Assembly (NCBI RefSeq): GCF_900291975.1
Contig: NZ_OMPN01000001.1
Span: 248,001-312,000 of the forward strand
Direction of reading: 5' to 3'
From: Agathobaculum massiliense
Lineage (GTDB): Bacteria > Bacillota > Clostridia > Oscillospirales > Butyricicoccaceae
Length of the DNA stretch: 64,000 bases
How positions within the stretch are numbered: position 1 is the stretch's first letter; the number at the start of each line of letters is the position of its first letter. The position numbers and the translations under genes are program-made. The notes beneath the pieces were generated by a model, which saw nothing but the letters and a program-made list of their open reading frames with translations, was not told where the DNA came from and did not search any database. This document shows positions 50,665 to 57,650 of the stretch, in pieces.

Positions 50665-51978
50665 ATGGAACATACTGCTGATCTGCGCTCCTTCGGGCGC
50701 TACGCCTCACTGAACGTGCTTGGCATGCTGGGGCTTTCCTGCTATATCCTTGCGGATACCTTTTTCGTCTCCTGCGGGATGGGCGCGAACGGGCTTGCCG
50801 CTCTCAACATCGCTATCCCCGCCTACAATCTACTCAACGGCCTGGGGTTGATGATTGGTGTCGGTGGCGCGACCCGCTATACCGTCAGCTGCGCCCAATG
50901 CGACAACATATCCGCGGATCGCGCGTTTACGCATGCCGTCGGACTCGGCCTTGCAGTAGGCCTGCTTTTTATGCTGATCGGGCTGGCTGGCGCGGCGCCG
51001 GTTTCTCGTCTTTTAGGCGCAGATGCCGACACATTTCCCCTGACCAGCGTTTATCTGCGCACCCTACTTAGTTTCGCGCCTTTTTTTGTGATGAACAATG
51101 TATTACTTTCCTTTGTCCGCAATGACGGCGCGCCTGGGCGCGCTATGTGCGGTATGATAGTCGGCAGCCTGTCCAATGTTGTTTTGGACTATGTATTCAT
51201 TTTCCCCTGCGACTGGGGCATGTTTGGCGCGGCTTTCGCCACTGGGCTTTCCCCAATTATCAGTCTGCTGATCCTTTCCGGCCATCTGCGCAGCCCTGTC
51301 CGCGGCTTTCATCTGTGCCGAGTGCGGCCGCAGGGCCGCCTGCTCGCTTCGATCTGCGCGTCCGGCATCTCTTCTTTCGTCGGGGAGCTTTCCTCCGCCG
51401 TCGTGCTGTTTTTATTCAATTTCGTCCTGCTGCGGATTTCCGGCAATACCGGCGTTGCGGCATACGGTATCGTCGCCAATCTGGCTCTGGTGGCCATCGC
51501 GATCTTTCAAGGCCTGTCGACCGGCATGCAGCCCCTTGTCAGCCACAGCAGCGGCCTGAACGACCACGGCGCGCTTCGCCGTTTCTACCGGTACGGCATC
51601 ACGTCATCGCTCGCGATTGCCACGCTGCTTTATGTGCTGGTTTTCGTATTTGCCGCCCCCATTACCGCAGTGTTCAACAGCGAAAACAACGCGGTCCTCG
51701 CCGGCTACGCGGTCACCGGACTGCGCATCTATTTCTGCGGCTTTTGGTTCGCCGGCTGCAATATCGTCTCTTCTATCTTTTTCAGCGCGTCAGGGCGTTC
51801 CGCACAGGGATTCCTGCTCTCCATGCTCCGCGGCGTAATCGCAATTGTGCCGTTCCTCTTCCTTTTGACCGCATGGTTCGGTATCACGGGCGTTTGGGTC
51901 GCCTTTCCGGCAACCGAGCTGTTCACTTTCCTGTTCACCGCCGTATGCGCTGCGAAAGCGTTCCGTCGCACTGCGTAA
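50665..51978 (+). CDS. MATE family efflux transporter
   Basis: A 437-residue polytopic protein with twelve predicted helices in two homologous halves. LADTFFVSCGMGANGLAALNIAIPAYNLLNGLGLMIGVGGATRYTVS is a typical MATE (DinF/NorM-like) N-terminal repeat, and the second half has ISSFVGELSSAVVLFLFNFVLLRI and IFQGLSTGMQPLVSHSSG. Such proteins export drugs or metabolites by Na+ or H+ exchange. AAAGGAG precedes the ATG. Its partners are the TetR gene upstream and the leader terminator; it ends at a strong terminator. Confidence 0.9.
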   Translation: MEHTADLRSFGRYASLNVLGMLGLSCYILADTFFVSCGMGANGLAALNIAIPAYNLLNGLGLMIGVGGATRYTVSCAQCDNISADRAFTHAVGLGLAVGLLFMLIGLAGAAPVSRLLGADADTFPLTSVYLRTLLSFAPFFVMNNVLLSFVRNDGAPGRAMCGMIVGSLSNVVLDYVFIFPCDWGMFGAAFATGLSPIISLLILSGHLRSPVRGFHLCRVRPQGRLLASICASGISSFVGELSSAVVLFLFNFVLLRISGNTGVAAYGIVANLALVAIAIFQGLSTGMQPLVSHSSGLNDHGALRRFYRYGITSSLAIATLLYVLVFVFAAPITAVFNSENNAVLAGYAVTGLRIYFCGFWFAGCNIVSSIFFSASGRSAQGFLLSMLRGVIAIVPFLFLLTAWFGITGVWVAFPATELFTFLFTAVCAAKAFRRTA

Positions 51979-52013
51979 AAAGACAGCCTCCGGATAACCG
52001 GAGGCTGTCTTTT
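51979..52013. terminator. Terminator between the MATE gene and murD
   Basis: AAAAGACAGCCTCCGG-ATAA-CCGGAGGCTGTCTTTT, a 16-bp perfect stem usable by both converging genes. Confidence 0.92.
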
Positions 52014-52033
52014 CATTTTGCTCACATACGATT

Positions 52034-53395
52034 TTAAAGCGCTTCCACCAGTGATTTGAACAGCTTGCCGCGCTCCATAAAATTTTTGAACCGGTCAAAT
52101 GACGCGCTGGCTGGACTCATGATGACCACATCGCCCGACTGCGCCTGCGCCTGTGCTTCGCGCACGGCGGTTTCGAGGTCCGGAACCTCAATGATCGGCG
52201 GGTGTTCCCCTTCGGCCGCCAGCACGCAGTCGCGTATCTTTGGTGCGGTCGCGCCGGTCAGGATCAGGGTCTTGACATGGGTGCAGATCGGCCCGCCCAG
52301 CACATCATAAGGGATGTGTTTATCATAGCCGCCCGCAATCAGGATCACTTTCTGCTGAAAGGATTCCAGGCCAGCGATCGTGCGCGTTGGGCTGGAAGCA
52401 ATCGAATCGTTATAATATTTGACGCCGTCCTTTTCCCGCACGAATTCGATCCGGTGCTCCACCCCGCCAAAGGTCGTCGCAACCGCGCGGATATCGTCGT
52501 CCGGCACATACCCCTGCACAACGGCCGCAGCCATCATCATGTTGTATACGTTGTGCGCGCCGGGAATACGGATATCCGCCGCCGACATCAGCGCACGGCG
52601 CGTACCGTCCTCCGAAATATACAGCATATCATCTTTCAGAAACACACCGTTCGCAAGCTCCTGCGTTTTGCTGGTGCAGAACAGGTTGCCGGAAGCGTGC
52701 AGCGAACGGGTAACCTCGTCATCCAGATTGAGCACCAAACGGTCATCCGCTTTCTGGTTAAGGTAAATAGCCGTTTTCGCCTGCACATACTCGTCAAAAT
52801 CCTTGTGGTAATCCAGGTGGTTGGGCGTCAGATTGGTAATCGCCGCAATGTGCGGCGAATGCCGCATCCCCATGAGCTGGAACGACGAAAGCTCGACAAC
52901 AGCAAGATCCCTTTCCTGCATCTCATTTACGCGCGGCAACAGCGGTGTGCCGATGTTGCCGCCCAGATGCACGGTGTAGCCCGCATGCTTTAACATTTCG
53001 CTCACCAATGTTGTCGTGGTCGTTTTGCCGTCCGAGCCTGTGATACCGATGATCGGACACGGGCAGACCGCGAAGAAAAGCTCCATTTCGCTTGTGATCT
53101 CCGAGCCATTCTGCCGCGCATTTTCCAGAAAACGCGGATGCACGCCCGGCGTGCGGAAGATCACGTCCTCGTCCAGCGCTTCCAGGTAATGCTCGCCCAG
53201 CACGAAGTCCACGCCCAGCGTCGCCAGCGTTGCATAGCCGTCGCCAAGCTCTGTCGGGGTCTTTTTATCATGTACCGTCACACAGACTCCCGCCGCGCGC
53301 AACATGCGGATGAGCGGCATATTGCTAACGCCCGCGCCGATTACGCCGACCCGTTTATCCGACAGGCCGCCGAGATATTGTTCCAAAGCTGTCAT
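52034..53395 (-). CDS. murD: UDP-N-acetylmuramoylalanine-D-glutamate ligase
   Basis: A 453-residue Mur ligase adding D-glutamate in peptidoglycan precursor synthesis. VGVIGAGVSNMPLIRML is the N-terminal Rossmann domain, GITGSDGKTTTTTLVSEML the ATP loop, VVELSSFQL and TNLTPNHLDYH the central-domain signatures, and GGVEHRIEFVREKDGVKYYNDSIASSP the MurD-specific C-terminal region. ATG at 53393-53395 is chosen from the family N terminus; the upstream 18 codons lack a ribosome site. It is not next to other mur or dcw genes here, but divergent from rnpB. Confidence 0.95.
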   Translation of the reverse strand: MTALEQYLGGLSDKRVGVIGAGVSNMPLIRMLRAAGVCVTVHDKKTPTELGDGYATLATLGVDFVLGEHYLEALDEDVIFRTPGVHPRFLENARQNGSEITSEMELFFAVCPCPIIGITGSDGKTTTTTLVSEMLKHAGYTVHLGGNIGTPLLPRVNEMQERDLAVVELSSFQLMGMRHSPHIAAITNLTPNHLDYHKDFDEYVQAKTAIYLNQKADDRLVLNLDDEVTRSLHASGNLFCTSKTQELANGVFLKDDMLYISEDGTRRALMSAADIRIPGAHNVYNMMMAAAVVQGYVPDDDIRAVATTFGGVEHRIEFVREKDGVKYYNDSIASSPTRTIAGLESFQQKVILIAGGYDKHIPYDVLGGPICTHVKTLILTGATAPKIRDCVLAAEGEHPPIIEVPDLETAVREAQAQAQSGDVVIMSPASASFDRFKNFMERGKLFKSLVEAL

Positions 53396-53465
53396 AATAA
53401 TGCGTCCACCGCCTTTTTCTCGATGTACAGTATAACCGATTTCATCCAATTTTGCAAGTACAGGT

Positions 53466-53494
53466 TTGACGGGAACGCTTTTTTGGGGTATACT
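53466..53494 (+). promoter_or_regulatory. Promoter of rnpB
   Basis: TTGACG (53466-53471), 17 bases, TATACT (53489-53494), about 7 bases before the RNA 5' end. Confidence 0.8.
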
Positions 53495-53501
53495 GGATAC
53501 C

Positions 53502-53841
53502 GTGACTGGTGCAGACGGTCGCGTGCGTTACGCATGAGGAAAGTCCGGGCTGCGCAGGGCAAGGATAACGGATAACGTCCGCCGGGGGCGACCCCAGGAA
53601 TAGTGCAACAGAGAAATACCGCCGCGTCTCCGTAATGAAGACTCGGTAAGGGTGGAAAGGCGAGGTAAGGGCTCACCGCGCCCCATGGCAACATGGGGGG
53701 CCTGTAAACTCTATCCGCAGCAACGCCGACAGGGACTATGGGCGGCCCGTCCGTCCCGACTGGCGGCTTGAGGCGCGCGGCGACGCGCGTCCCAGATAGA
53801 TGACCGTCCAATACAGAACCCGGCTTACAGCACCAGTCATG
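53502..53841 (+). ncRNA. rnpB: RNase P RNA (bacterial class A-like)
   Basis: The catalytic RNA that matures tRNA 5' ends. The universally conserved GAGGAAAGTCCGGGCT region and the 3' ACAGAACCCGGCTTA are both present, and TGACTGGTGC (53503-53512) pairs with GCACCAGTCA (53830-53839) as the P1 helix. Internal GTGCAACAGAGA and GGTAAACT-like conserved bases also fit. A promoter precedes it and a terminator follows at 53849. Confidence 0.96.
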
Positions 53842-53848
53842 ACACGTC

Positions 53849-53878
53849 AAAAAAGCGCTCCATACGGAGCGCTTTTTC
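53849..53878 (+). terminator. Terminator after rnpB
   Basis: AAAAAAGCGCTCC-ATAC-GGAGCGCTTTTT, perfect stem. It is convergent with tspO and useful to both. Confidence 0.9.
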
Positions 53879-53891
53879 CTTTTCTTCCCTA

Positions 53892-54344
53892 TCAGTTCAG
53901 CAGCCAGATGGCGCAATTCAGATATCCGGCAAACAACAGCCACAGGATGTAGGGTGCGAGCAGCCATGCCGCCAACTTCCGTATCCTGCCAAACGCCGCC
54001 ACGGCAGCCAGTACCAGCGCAAGCAGAAGCAGCAGCCACAGGAACGACACCCCATACCAGCCGCGGCCAAAGAAGAGTAACGGCCAGACAAAATTTACCG
54101 CAAGCTGTCCACCGTACAGTGTCAGCGCGCGCTTCTTGTCCTGACGCGCCGCGTCCGATTTCCAGACCAACCAGCACGCGACCCCCATCAGAATATATAG
54201 CACCGTCCATACCGCTGGAAACACCCATGCCGGCGGCGCAAGCGGCGGCTGTATCAAAGCCCCATACTGGTCCATGCTGCCCATGGTGAGCCATGCGGAC
54301 AGCCCACCGACCGCAAGCGGCAGCAAAATACTGGCAACCAGCAA
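53892..54344 (-). CDS. tspO: TspO/MBR family tryptophan-rich sensory protein
   Basis: A 150-residue membrane protein with five helices. It has the TspO pattern QPPLAPPAWVFPAVWTVLYILMGVA after helix 1, the NFVWPLLFFG segment, and WLLAPYILWLLFAGYLNCAIWLLN at the end. TspO proteins bind porphyrins and related ligands; its role in an anaerobe is uncertain. The start seems to be TTG at 54342-54344, with AAGGAG upstream; the nearest ATG is in another frame. Confidence 0.9.
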   Translation of the reverse strand: MLVASILLPLAVGGLSAWLTMGSMDQYGALIQPPLAPPAWVFPAVWTVLYILMGVACWLVWKSDAARQDKKRALTLYGGQLAVNFVWPLLFFGRGWYGVSFLWLLLLLALVLAAVAAFGRIRKLAAWLLAPYILWLLFAGYLNCAIWLLN

Positions 54345-54411
54345 TTTGCATCAGCTCCTTTCCCCTGCTGTTTCAGGGTATGGAGCTTTTCCGGCGTTTA
54401 TGTATTTTTCT

Positions 54412-54633
54412 CTATCCAAAGGTGCGCCGCAGTTTTTCCCGCTCCTCCGGTTTTTCCACCCAGTTCTCAACATAGCCGCAGTCATAGCAGACATAGCGGA
54501 TCACCGGTACCTTGCCGAGCAGCGTCGCCCTTGTCGTGTAAATATTGTTTCCGCTGGCATAGCGGTACGGATTATCAGAGATGCGGATGCTGTGGGTCCC
54601 GCCGCACTTCGGGCATTTTGCGCCGTTTTTCAT
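54412..54633 (-). CDS. Small zinc-ribbon-like protein
   Basis: A 73-residue protein with two CxxC knuckles (CPKCGG near residue 7 and CYDCG near 49), consistent with one zinc ribbon. The middle YRYASGNNIYTTRATLLGKVPVIRYVCYDCGYVENWVE resembles small Firmicutes zinc-ribbon proteins of unknown role. GGAGGG precedes the ATG. It lies 18 bases after the 45-residue Cys protein and may belong to the same transcript as the ABC operon upstream. Confidence 0.7.
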   Translation of the reverse strand: MKNGAKCPKCGGTHSIRISDNPYRYASGNNIYTTRATLLGKVPVIRYVCYDCGYVENWVEKPEEREKLRRTFG

Positions 54634-54651
54634 ACCGGTTCCCTCCTTCCC

Positions 54652-54789
54652 TCAGAGCAGGCCAAGCAGCAGCATTTTCGTTACCTCCAGCGCGTCGTCC
54701 GTAACCTTCCTATCCTCCTCGTACTCCGCAACCGGACAGGTTTCCGCATCCGTGTCGCAGGCTTTTCCACAGTATTCGCAAAACTTCAT
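54652..54789 (-). CDS. 45-residue Cys-containing micro-protein at the end of the ABC operon
   Basis: A short frame starting MKFCEYCGKACDTDAETCPVAEY, a CxxC plus two further cysteines, then an acidic helix (EEDRKVTDDALEVTKMLLL). AAGGAG stands seven bases before its ATG, which lies two bases past the stop of the upstream permease gene (the AAGGAG being inside that gene). The start is convincing despite the small size. It looks like half of a zinc-ribbon module. No function can be assigned. Confidence 0.6.
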   Translation of the reverse strand: MKFCEYCGKACDTDAETCPVAEYEEDRKVTDDALEVTKMLLLGLL

Positions 54790-54790
54790 T

Positions 54791-55453
54791 TCAAAGCTCC
54801 TTTTTCCGGTAAAGCCGCACGCTGACCCGATAACACAACAGGTATACCATCAGCGCGACCGACAGACAGCCCAGCAGCAAAAAGACAAAGCGCCTTTCAT
54901 CCACTCCGGCAAGCCAGCGTCCCGCTGCCGCCAGCAACGGTATCCGGATTTCCAGGCTTACTGCGGCAAACACCAGCGCCAGCGGAAGAAAAAATGCAGC
55001 CAGCATGATATACCCCGCCTTTTGGATGCCCCATTTAAACGCTACCGCCATCTCCACACCGATCATAATAACCGCGACCGCTTCACAGGCCAGCACGGAC
55101 ACATAATTTTCCATCAACGCCTGCGGCTGCCCATGCGCCAGACAGTAAAACGTGGCAAATACCAGACTGCACGCAAACAGCGTCAGATTGACGGCCAGCG
55201 CCAGCAAAAAACGGCTTGCCACCACCTCGTGCCGCAGGATGGGCAGCGACAGGCTCAGACGGTCCCAGCCGGCGGACTGCTCCGCCGAAAAAGCTGTACT
55301 GGGGAACATATACCCCATAACGACAAGCATGGAAAAGAAAAAGATCGGCTGCTCGGCTATGACCGCCCATACCAGAAAAATCACCGGTGCAAGCAGCATG
55401 GACTTGATGGAAAGGCGAAAATTCATCCAGTCCGCATATAATATCGCTTTCAT
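54791..55453 (-). CDS. ABC-2 transporter permease (second copy)
   Basis: A 220-residue membrane protein with six predicted helices. It starts MKAILYADWMNFRLSIKSML and carries AGWDRLSLSLPILRHEVVASRFLLAL, shared nearly word for word with the upstream paralogue at 55469. Such ABC-2 permeases occur with YtrA-type GntR regulators and a single ATPase. The substrate is unknown; the pair would form the membrane half of the exporter. It sits 15 bases after the first permease. Confidence 0.87.
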   Translation of the reverse strand: MKAILYADWMNFRLSIKSMLLAPVIFLVWAVIAEQPIFFFSMLVVMGYMFPSTAFSAEQSAGWDRLSLSLPILRHEVVASRFLLALAVNLTLFACSLVFATFYCLAHGQPQALMENYVSVLACEAVAVIMIGVEMAVAFKWGIQKAGYIMLAAFFLPLALVFAAVSLEIRIPLLAAAGRWLAGVDERRFVFLLLGCLSVALMVYLLCYRVSVRLYRKKEL

Positions 55454-55468
55454 CGAGCGCTCTCTCCT

Positions 55469-56131
55469 TTACAGCTCAGTCCTTTGATAGATTTTCAGGC
55501 TGATCAGATAGCAGATAAGGTATACGGCGACGCCGACCGCTACCGCCGCCGTAATCAGCAGGCCGAGCCGCGTTTCTTCCGCCGCATCCAGCCATCGGGC
55601 GGCCGCCTCGAACACCTCGCCAAAGCCGGGCAGCTTTTCGAGCACAAACATCCCCAAAACCGGCACCCAGACGCACGCCATAACGATATACCGGCCTTTT
55701 TCGATTCCAAACCGAAAGGTGACCGCCATCAGCACCCCCATCAGGAGCAGGGATACCGCCTCGCACACGAGCAAGCCCGCCAAAACCTCGGCTAGACTGG
55801 TTGACGAGTCATAAAACACGCAGTATGCCGATGCCAGCGCCGAACCGATCCCCAGCAGTGCCAAGTTGATCAGCACGCCGATCAAAAATTTGCTGCCGAC
55901 CACATCGCGCCGCAGAATGGGCAGCGACAGGCTCAGGCGGTTCCATCCATACGCCTGATCTGCGGCGAACAGCGTCGTCGGTATCATGATGCTGAGCATC
56001 ACTACGATAAAGTTGAAAAACATCAGCTTGTTCCACACCAGCGCGGTCGCGGCAAACACCACCAAGACGAACAGAATCGAGCGGATAGACTGCCGGAAGT
56101 TCATCCAGTCCGCATACAGCATCGCTTTCAT
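55469..56131 (-). CDS. ABC-2 transporter permease (first copy)
   Basis: A 220-residue, six-helix protein starting MKAMLYADWMNFRQSIRSIL, with the paralogue-shared motif YGWNRLSLSLPILRRDVVGSKFLIG. It is equal in length to the downstream copy, so the pair is a tandem duplication that has diverged in the loops. It overlaps the ATPase gene by 4 bases, indicating coupled translation. Confidence 0.88.
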   Translation of the reverse strand: MKAMLYADWMNFRQSIRSILFVLVVFAATALVWNKLMFFNFIVVMLSIMIPTTLFAADQAYGWNRLSLSLPILRRDVVGSKFLIGVLINLALLGIGSALASAYCVFYDSSTSLAEVLAGLLVCEAVSLLLMGVLMAVTFRFGIEKGRYIVMACVWVPVLGMFVLEKLPGFGEVFEAAARWLDAAEETRLGLLITAAVAVGVAVYLICYLISLKIYQRTEL

Positions 56132-56982
56132 CGCTGCTCCTCCCCTCTGGTCAGGAACAGCATAATCTGCTCGATATTGGCGGCCTCGACCGGCCAGTTT
56201 GCCGGCACACTATCCCTGCGCACCAGCGCCTCGCAGCCAAACGCCCCAATCCTTTTCGCACGCATGGCCGACGGCTCCAGCGCGGAAAGCTGCTCCGCCG
56301 TGCAGCGCAGCACGCCGAAAGTATCCAGCAGCTCGTCACGCGGCTCGCTCAGCAGAACGCGCCCCTGATGGATAAAAGTGATATGATCCGCGATCTTATC
56401 CAGATCGCTCGTGATATGGCTGGACAGCAAAATCGCGTGGCTGTCCTCCTGCATAAAATCGTAGAACAGGTCGAGCACCTCGTCGCGCACCACAGGGTCC
56501 AGTCCGCTGGTCGGTTCGTCCATAATCAGCAATTCCGCTCCGTGCGACAGCGCCGCCGCAATGGAAACCTTCATCCGCATCCCCTTGGAATAATCCTTGA
56601 TCTTTTTATTACGGTCGATCCCAAAGCGTTCCATAAAGCGGAAGAACTGCTCGGACTGCCAGCTTTGATAGGCCTTGCCCATCAGCACATCCACATGCCG
56701 GGCGGTCAGCGTGTTCAGGAAGCAGCCGTCCTCGAGCACCACGCCGATACGCTCCTTCACCGCGCGCTCCTCTGCTATATTGTCCAGCCCCAGCACCTTG
56801 ATCGCACCCGCGTCCCGCCGGATCAGGTTGAGCACCGCTTTGATCGTGGTGGTCTTACCCGCGCCGTTTTCCCCGATGAAGCCCATCACAACGCCGCGCG
56901 GAAGCATAAAGCTCACGTCCTGCAGGGCAAACCCATCATAATGCTTGTACAGCCCATTTATCTCCAATGCGTTTTCCATCAT
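56128..56982 (-). CDS. ABC transporter ATP-binding protein
   Basis: A 284-residue ATPase: MGFIGENGAGKTTTIKAVLNL is Walker A, KDYSKGMRMKVSIAAAL the divergent ABC signature, ELLIMDEPTSGLDPVV Walker B and LLSSHITSDLDKIAD the H-loop. This YtrB/BcrA-like type energises ABC-2 exporters. It overlaps the GntR gene by 4 bases and the first permease by 4 bases, so the regulator, ATPase and permeases form one tight operon. Confidence 0.92.
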   Translation of the reverse strand: MMENALEINGLYKHYDGFALQDVSFMLPRGVVMGFIGENGAGKTTTIKAVLNLIRRDAGAIKVLGLDNIAEERAVKERIGVVLEDGCFLNTLTARHVDVLMGKAYQSWQSEQFFRFMERFGIDRNKKIKDYSKGMRMKVSIAAALSHGAELLIMDEPTSGLDPVVRDEVLDLFYDFMQEDSHAILLSSHITSDLDKIADHITFIHQGRVLLSEPRDELLDTFGVLRCTAEQLSALEPSAMRAKRIGAFGCEALVRRDSVPANWPVEAANIEQIMLFLTRGEEQR

Positions 56983-57356
56983 GTTTCCTCCTCAAACAAT
57001 GTTTCCGCGATCCCCAGGAACTCCGCCTTATCCAGATTGCCCAGATGGGCGGCGCGCACCGCCGCTATCAGGTGTTCCTCCACCACGCGGAGCTGCTCCT
57101 CGCGCAGCAACTCGGTATTGCACGGCGCGACAAAGCTGCCGCGGCCGGTCTGGGTAATGATAAAACCCTCCCGCTCCAATTCCTCATAGGCGCGCTTGGT
57201 TGTGATCACGCTGATGCGCAGCTCCTTTGCCAGCAGGCGCATGGAGGGCAAAGCCTCCCCCGCAGTCAGCTCCCCGCCGACGATCTTGGCCTTGATCTGC
57301 CGTACGATCTGCTCATAAATCGGCGTTCCATCCATATTGGACAGGATTATCTCCAT
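56979..57356 (-). CDS. GntR family regulator, YtrA subfamily
   Basis: A 125-residue repressor of the short YtrA type. The winged-helix domain spans ~residues 8-75: PIYEQIVRQIKAKIVGGELTAGEALPSMRLLAKELRISVITTKRAYEELEREGFI, followed by TQTGRGSFVA and a small helical tail without a large ligand domain. YtrA regulators control their own ABC operon, often in response to cell-wall stress. ATG at 57354-57356 fits the family N terminus. A perfect palindrome overlaps the promoter just upstream. Confidence 0.9.
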   Translation of the reverse strand: MEIILSNMDGTPIYEQIVRQIKAKIVGGELTAGEALPSMRLLAKELRISVITTKRAYEELEREGFIITQTGRGSFVAPCNTELLREEQLRVVEEHLIAAVRAAHLGNLDKAEFLGIAETLFEEET

Positions 57357-57375
57357 TCCATCCTCTCCTCCCGTT

Positions 57376-57398
57376 TTGTATATACTCATTATATACAA
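57376..57398 (-). promoter_or_regulatory. Predicted YtrA-type operator
   Basis: TTGTATATA-CTCAT-TATATACAA, a perfect 9-bp inverted repeat overlapping the -10 region and the start site of the GntR-ABC operon promoter. Binding there would block transcription. Confidence 0.8.
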
Positions 57399-57415
57399 TA
57401 GTCACGCCATGTCAA
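57388..57415 (-). promoter_or_regulatory. Promoter of the GntR-ABC operon
   Basis: Minus-strand TTGACA (57410-57415), 16 bases, TATAAT (57388-57393). Confidence 0.8.
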
Positions 57416-57462
57416 GAGGGTTCTTCAAAATATTTTTTGTTTGAAATGACGAAATCTTTTTC

Positions 57463-57491
57463 TTGTGTTTGTGCAAAAAGCACGTTATACT
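57463..57491 (+). promoter_or_regulatory. Promoter of a candidate small RNA
   Basis: TTGTGT (57463-57468), 17 bases, TATACT (57486-57491), preceding a structured region with no plus-strand gene. Confidence 0.55.
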
Positions 57492-57497
57492 ATTTAA

Positions 57498-57650
57498 CGC
57501 GGACAGGATTGTCCCGATTTCAAACGATACAGGCATTACGTCCGCGTTACCGGACAACTTACATTTTTTACAATTTGCTATCTCCTTTTACCTTTCTTTT
57601 TTACTTTTTACAGGAAAAGGCAGCCGGAAACCGGCTGCCTTTTCTCTTTC
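57498..57650 (+). ncRNA. Candidate stand-alone structured small RNA
   Basis: Between divergent elements a plus-strand promoter is followed by AACGCGGAC (57496-57504), which can pair with GTCCGCGTT (57540-57548). GGACA (57501) can instead pair with TGTCC (57510), and GTCC with GGAC (57552). A pyrimidine-rich tract follows, then a terminator. No open frame of note and no downstream plus-strand gene exist. The two mutually exclusive folds suggest a switching or regulatory RNA. No known family was recognised. Confidence 0.45.
57612..57645. terminator. Terminator shared by the sensor kinase gene and the candidate RNA
   Basis: AAAAGGCAGCCGG-AAA-CCGGCTGCCTTTT, a 13-bp perfect stem with A/T tracts on both sides. 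It ends the minus-strand kinase gene at 57651 and the plus-strand candidate RNA. Confidence 0.9.

Noticed and set aside
53392-54351. A 319-codon minus-strand frame covering rnpB and tspO
   Set aside because: It overlaps the RNase P RNA and lies in another frame of tspO; both are far better supported.
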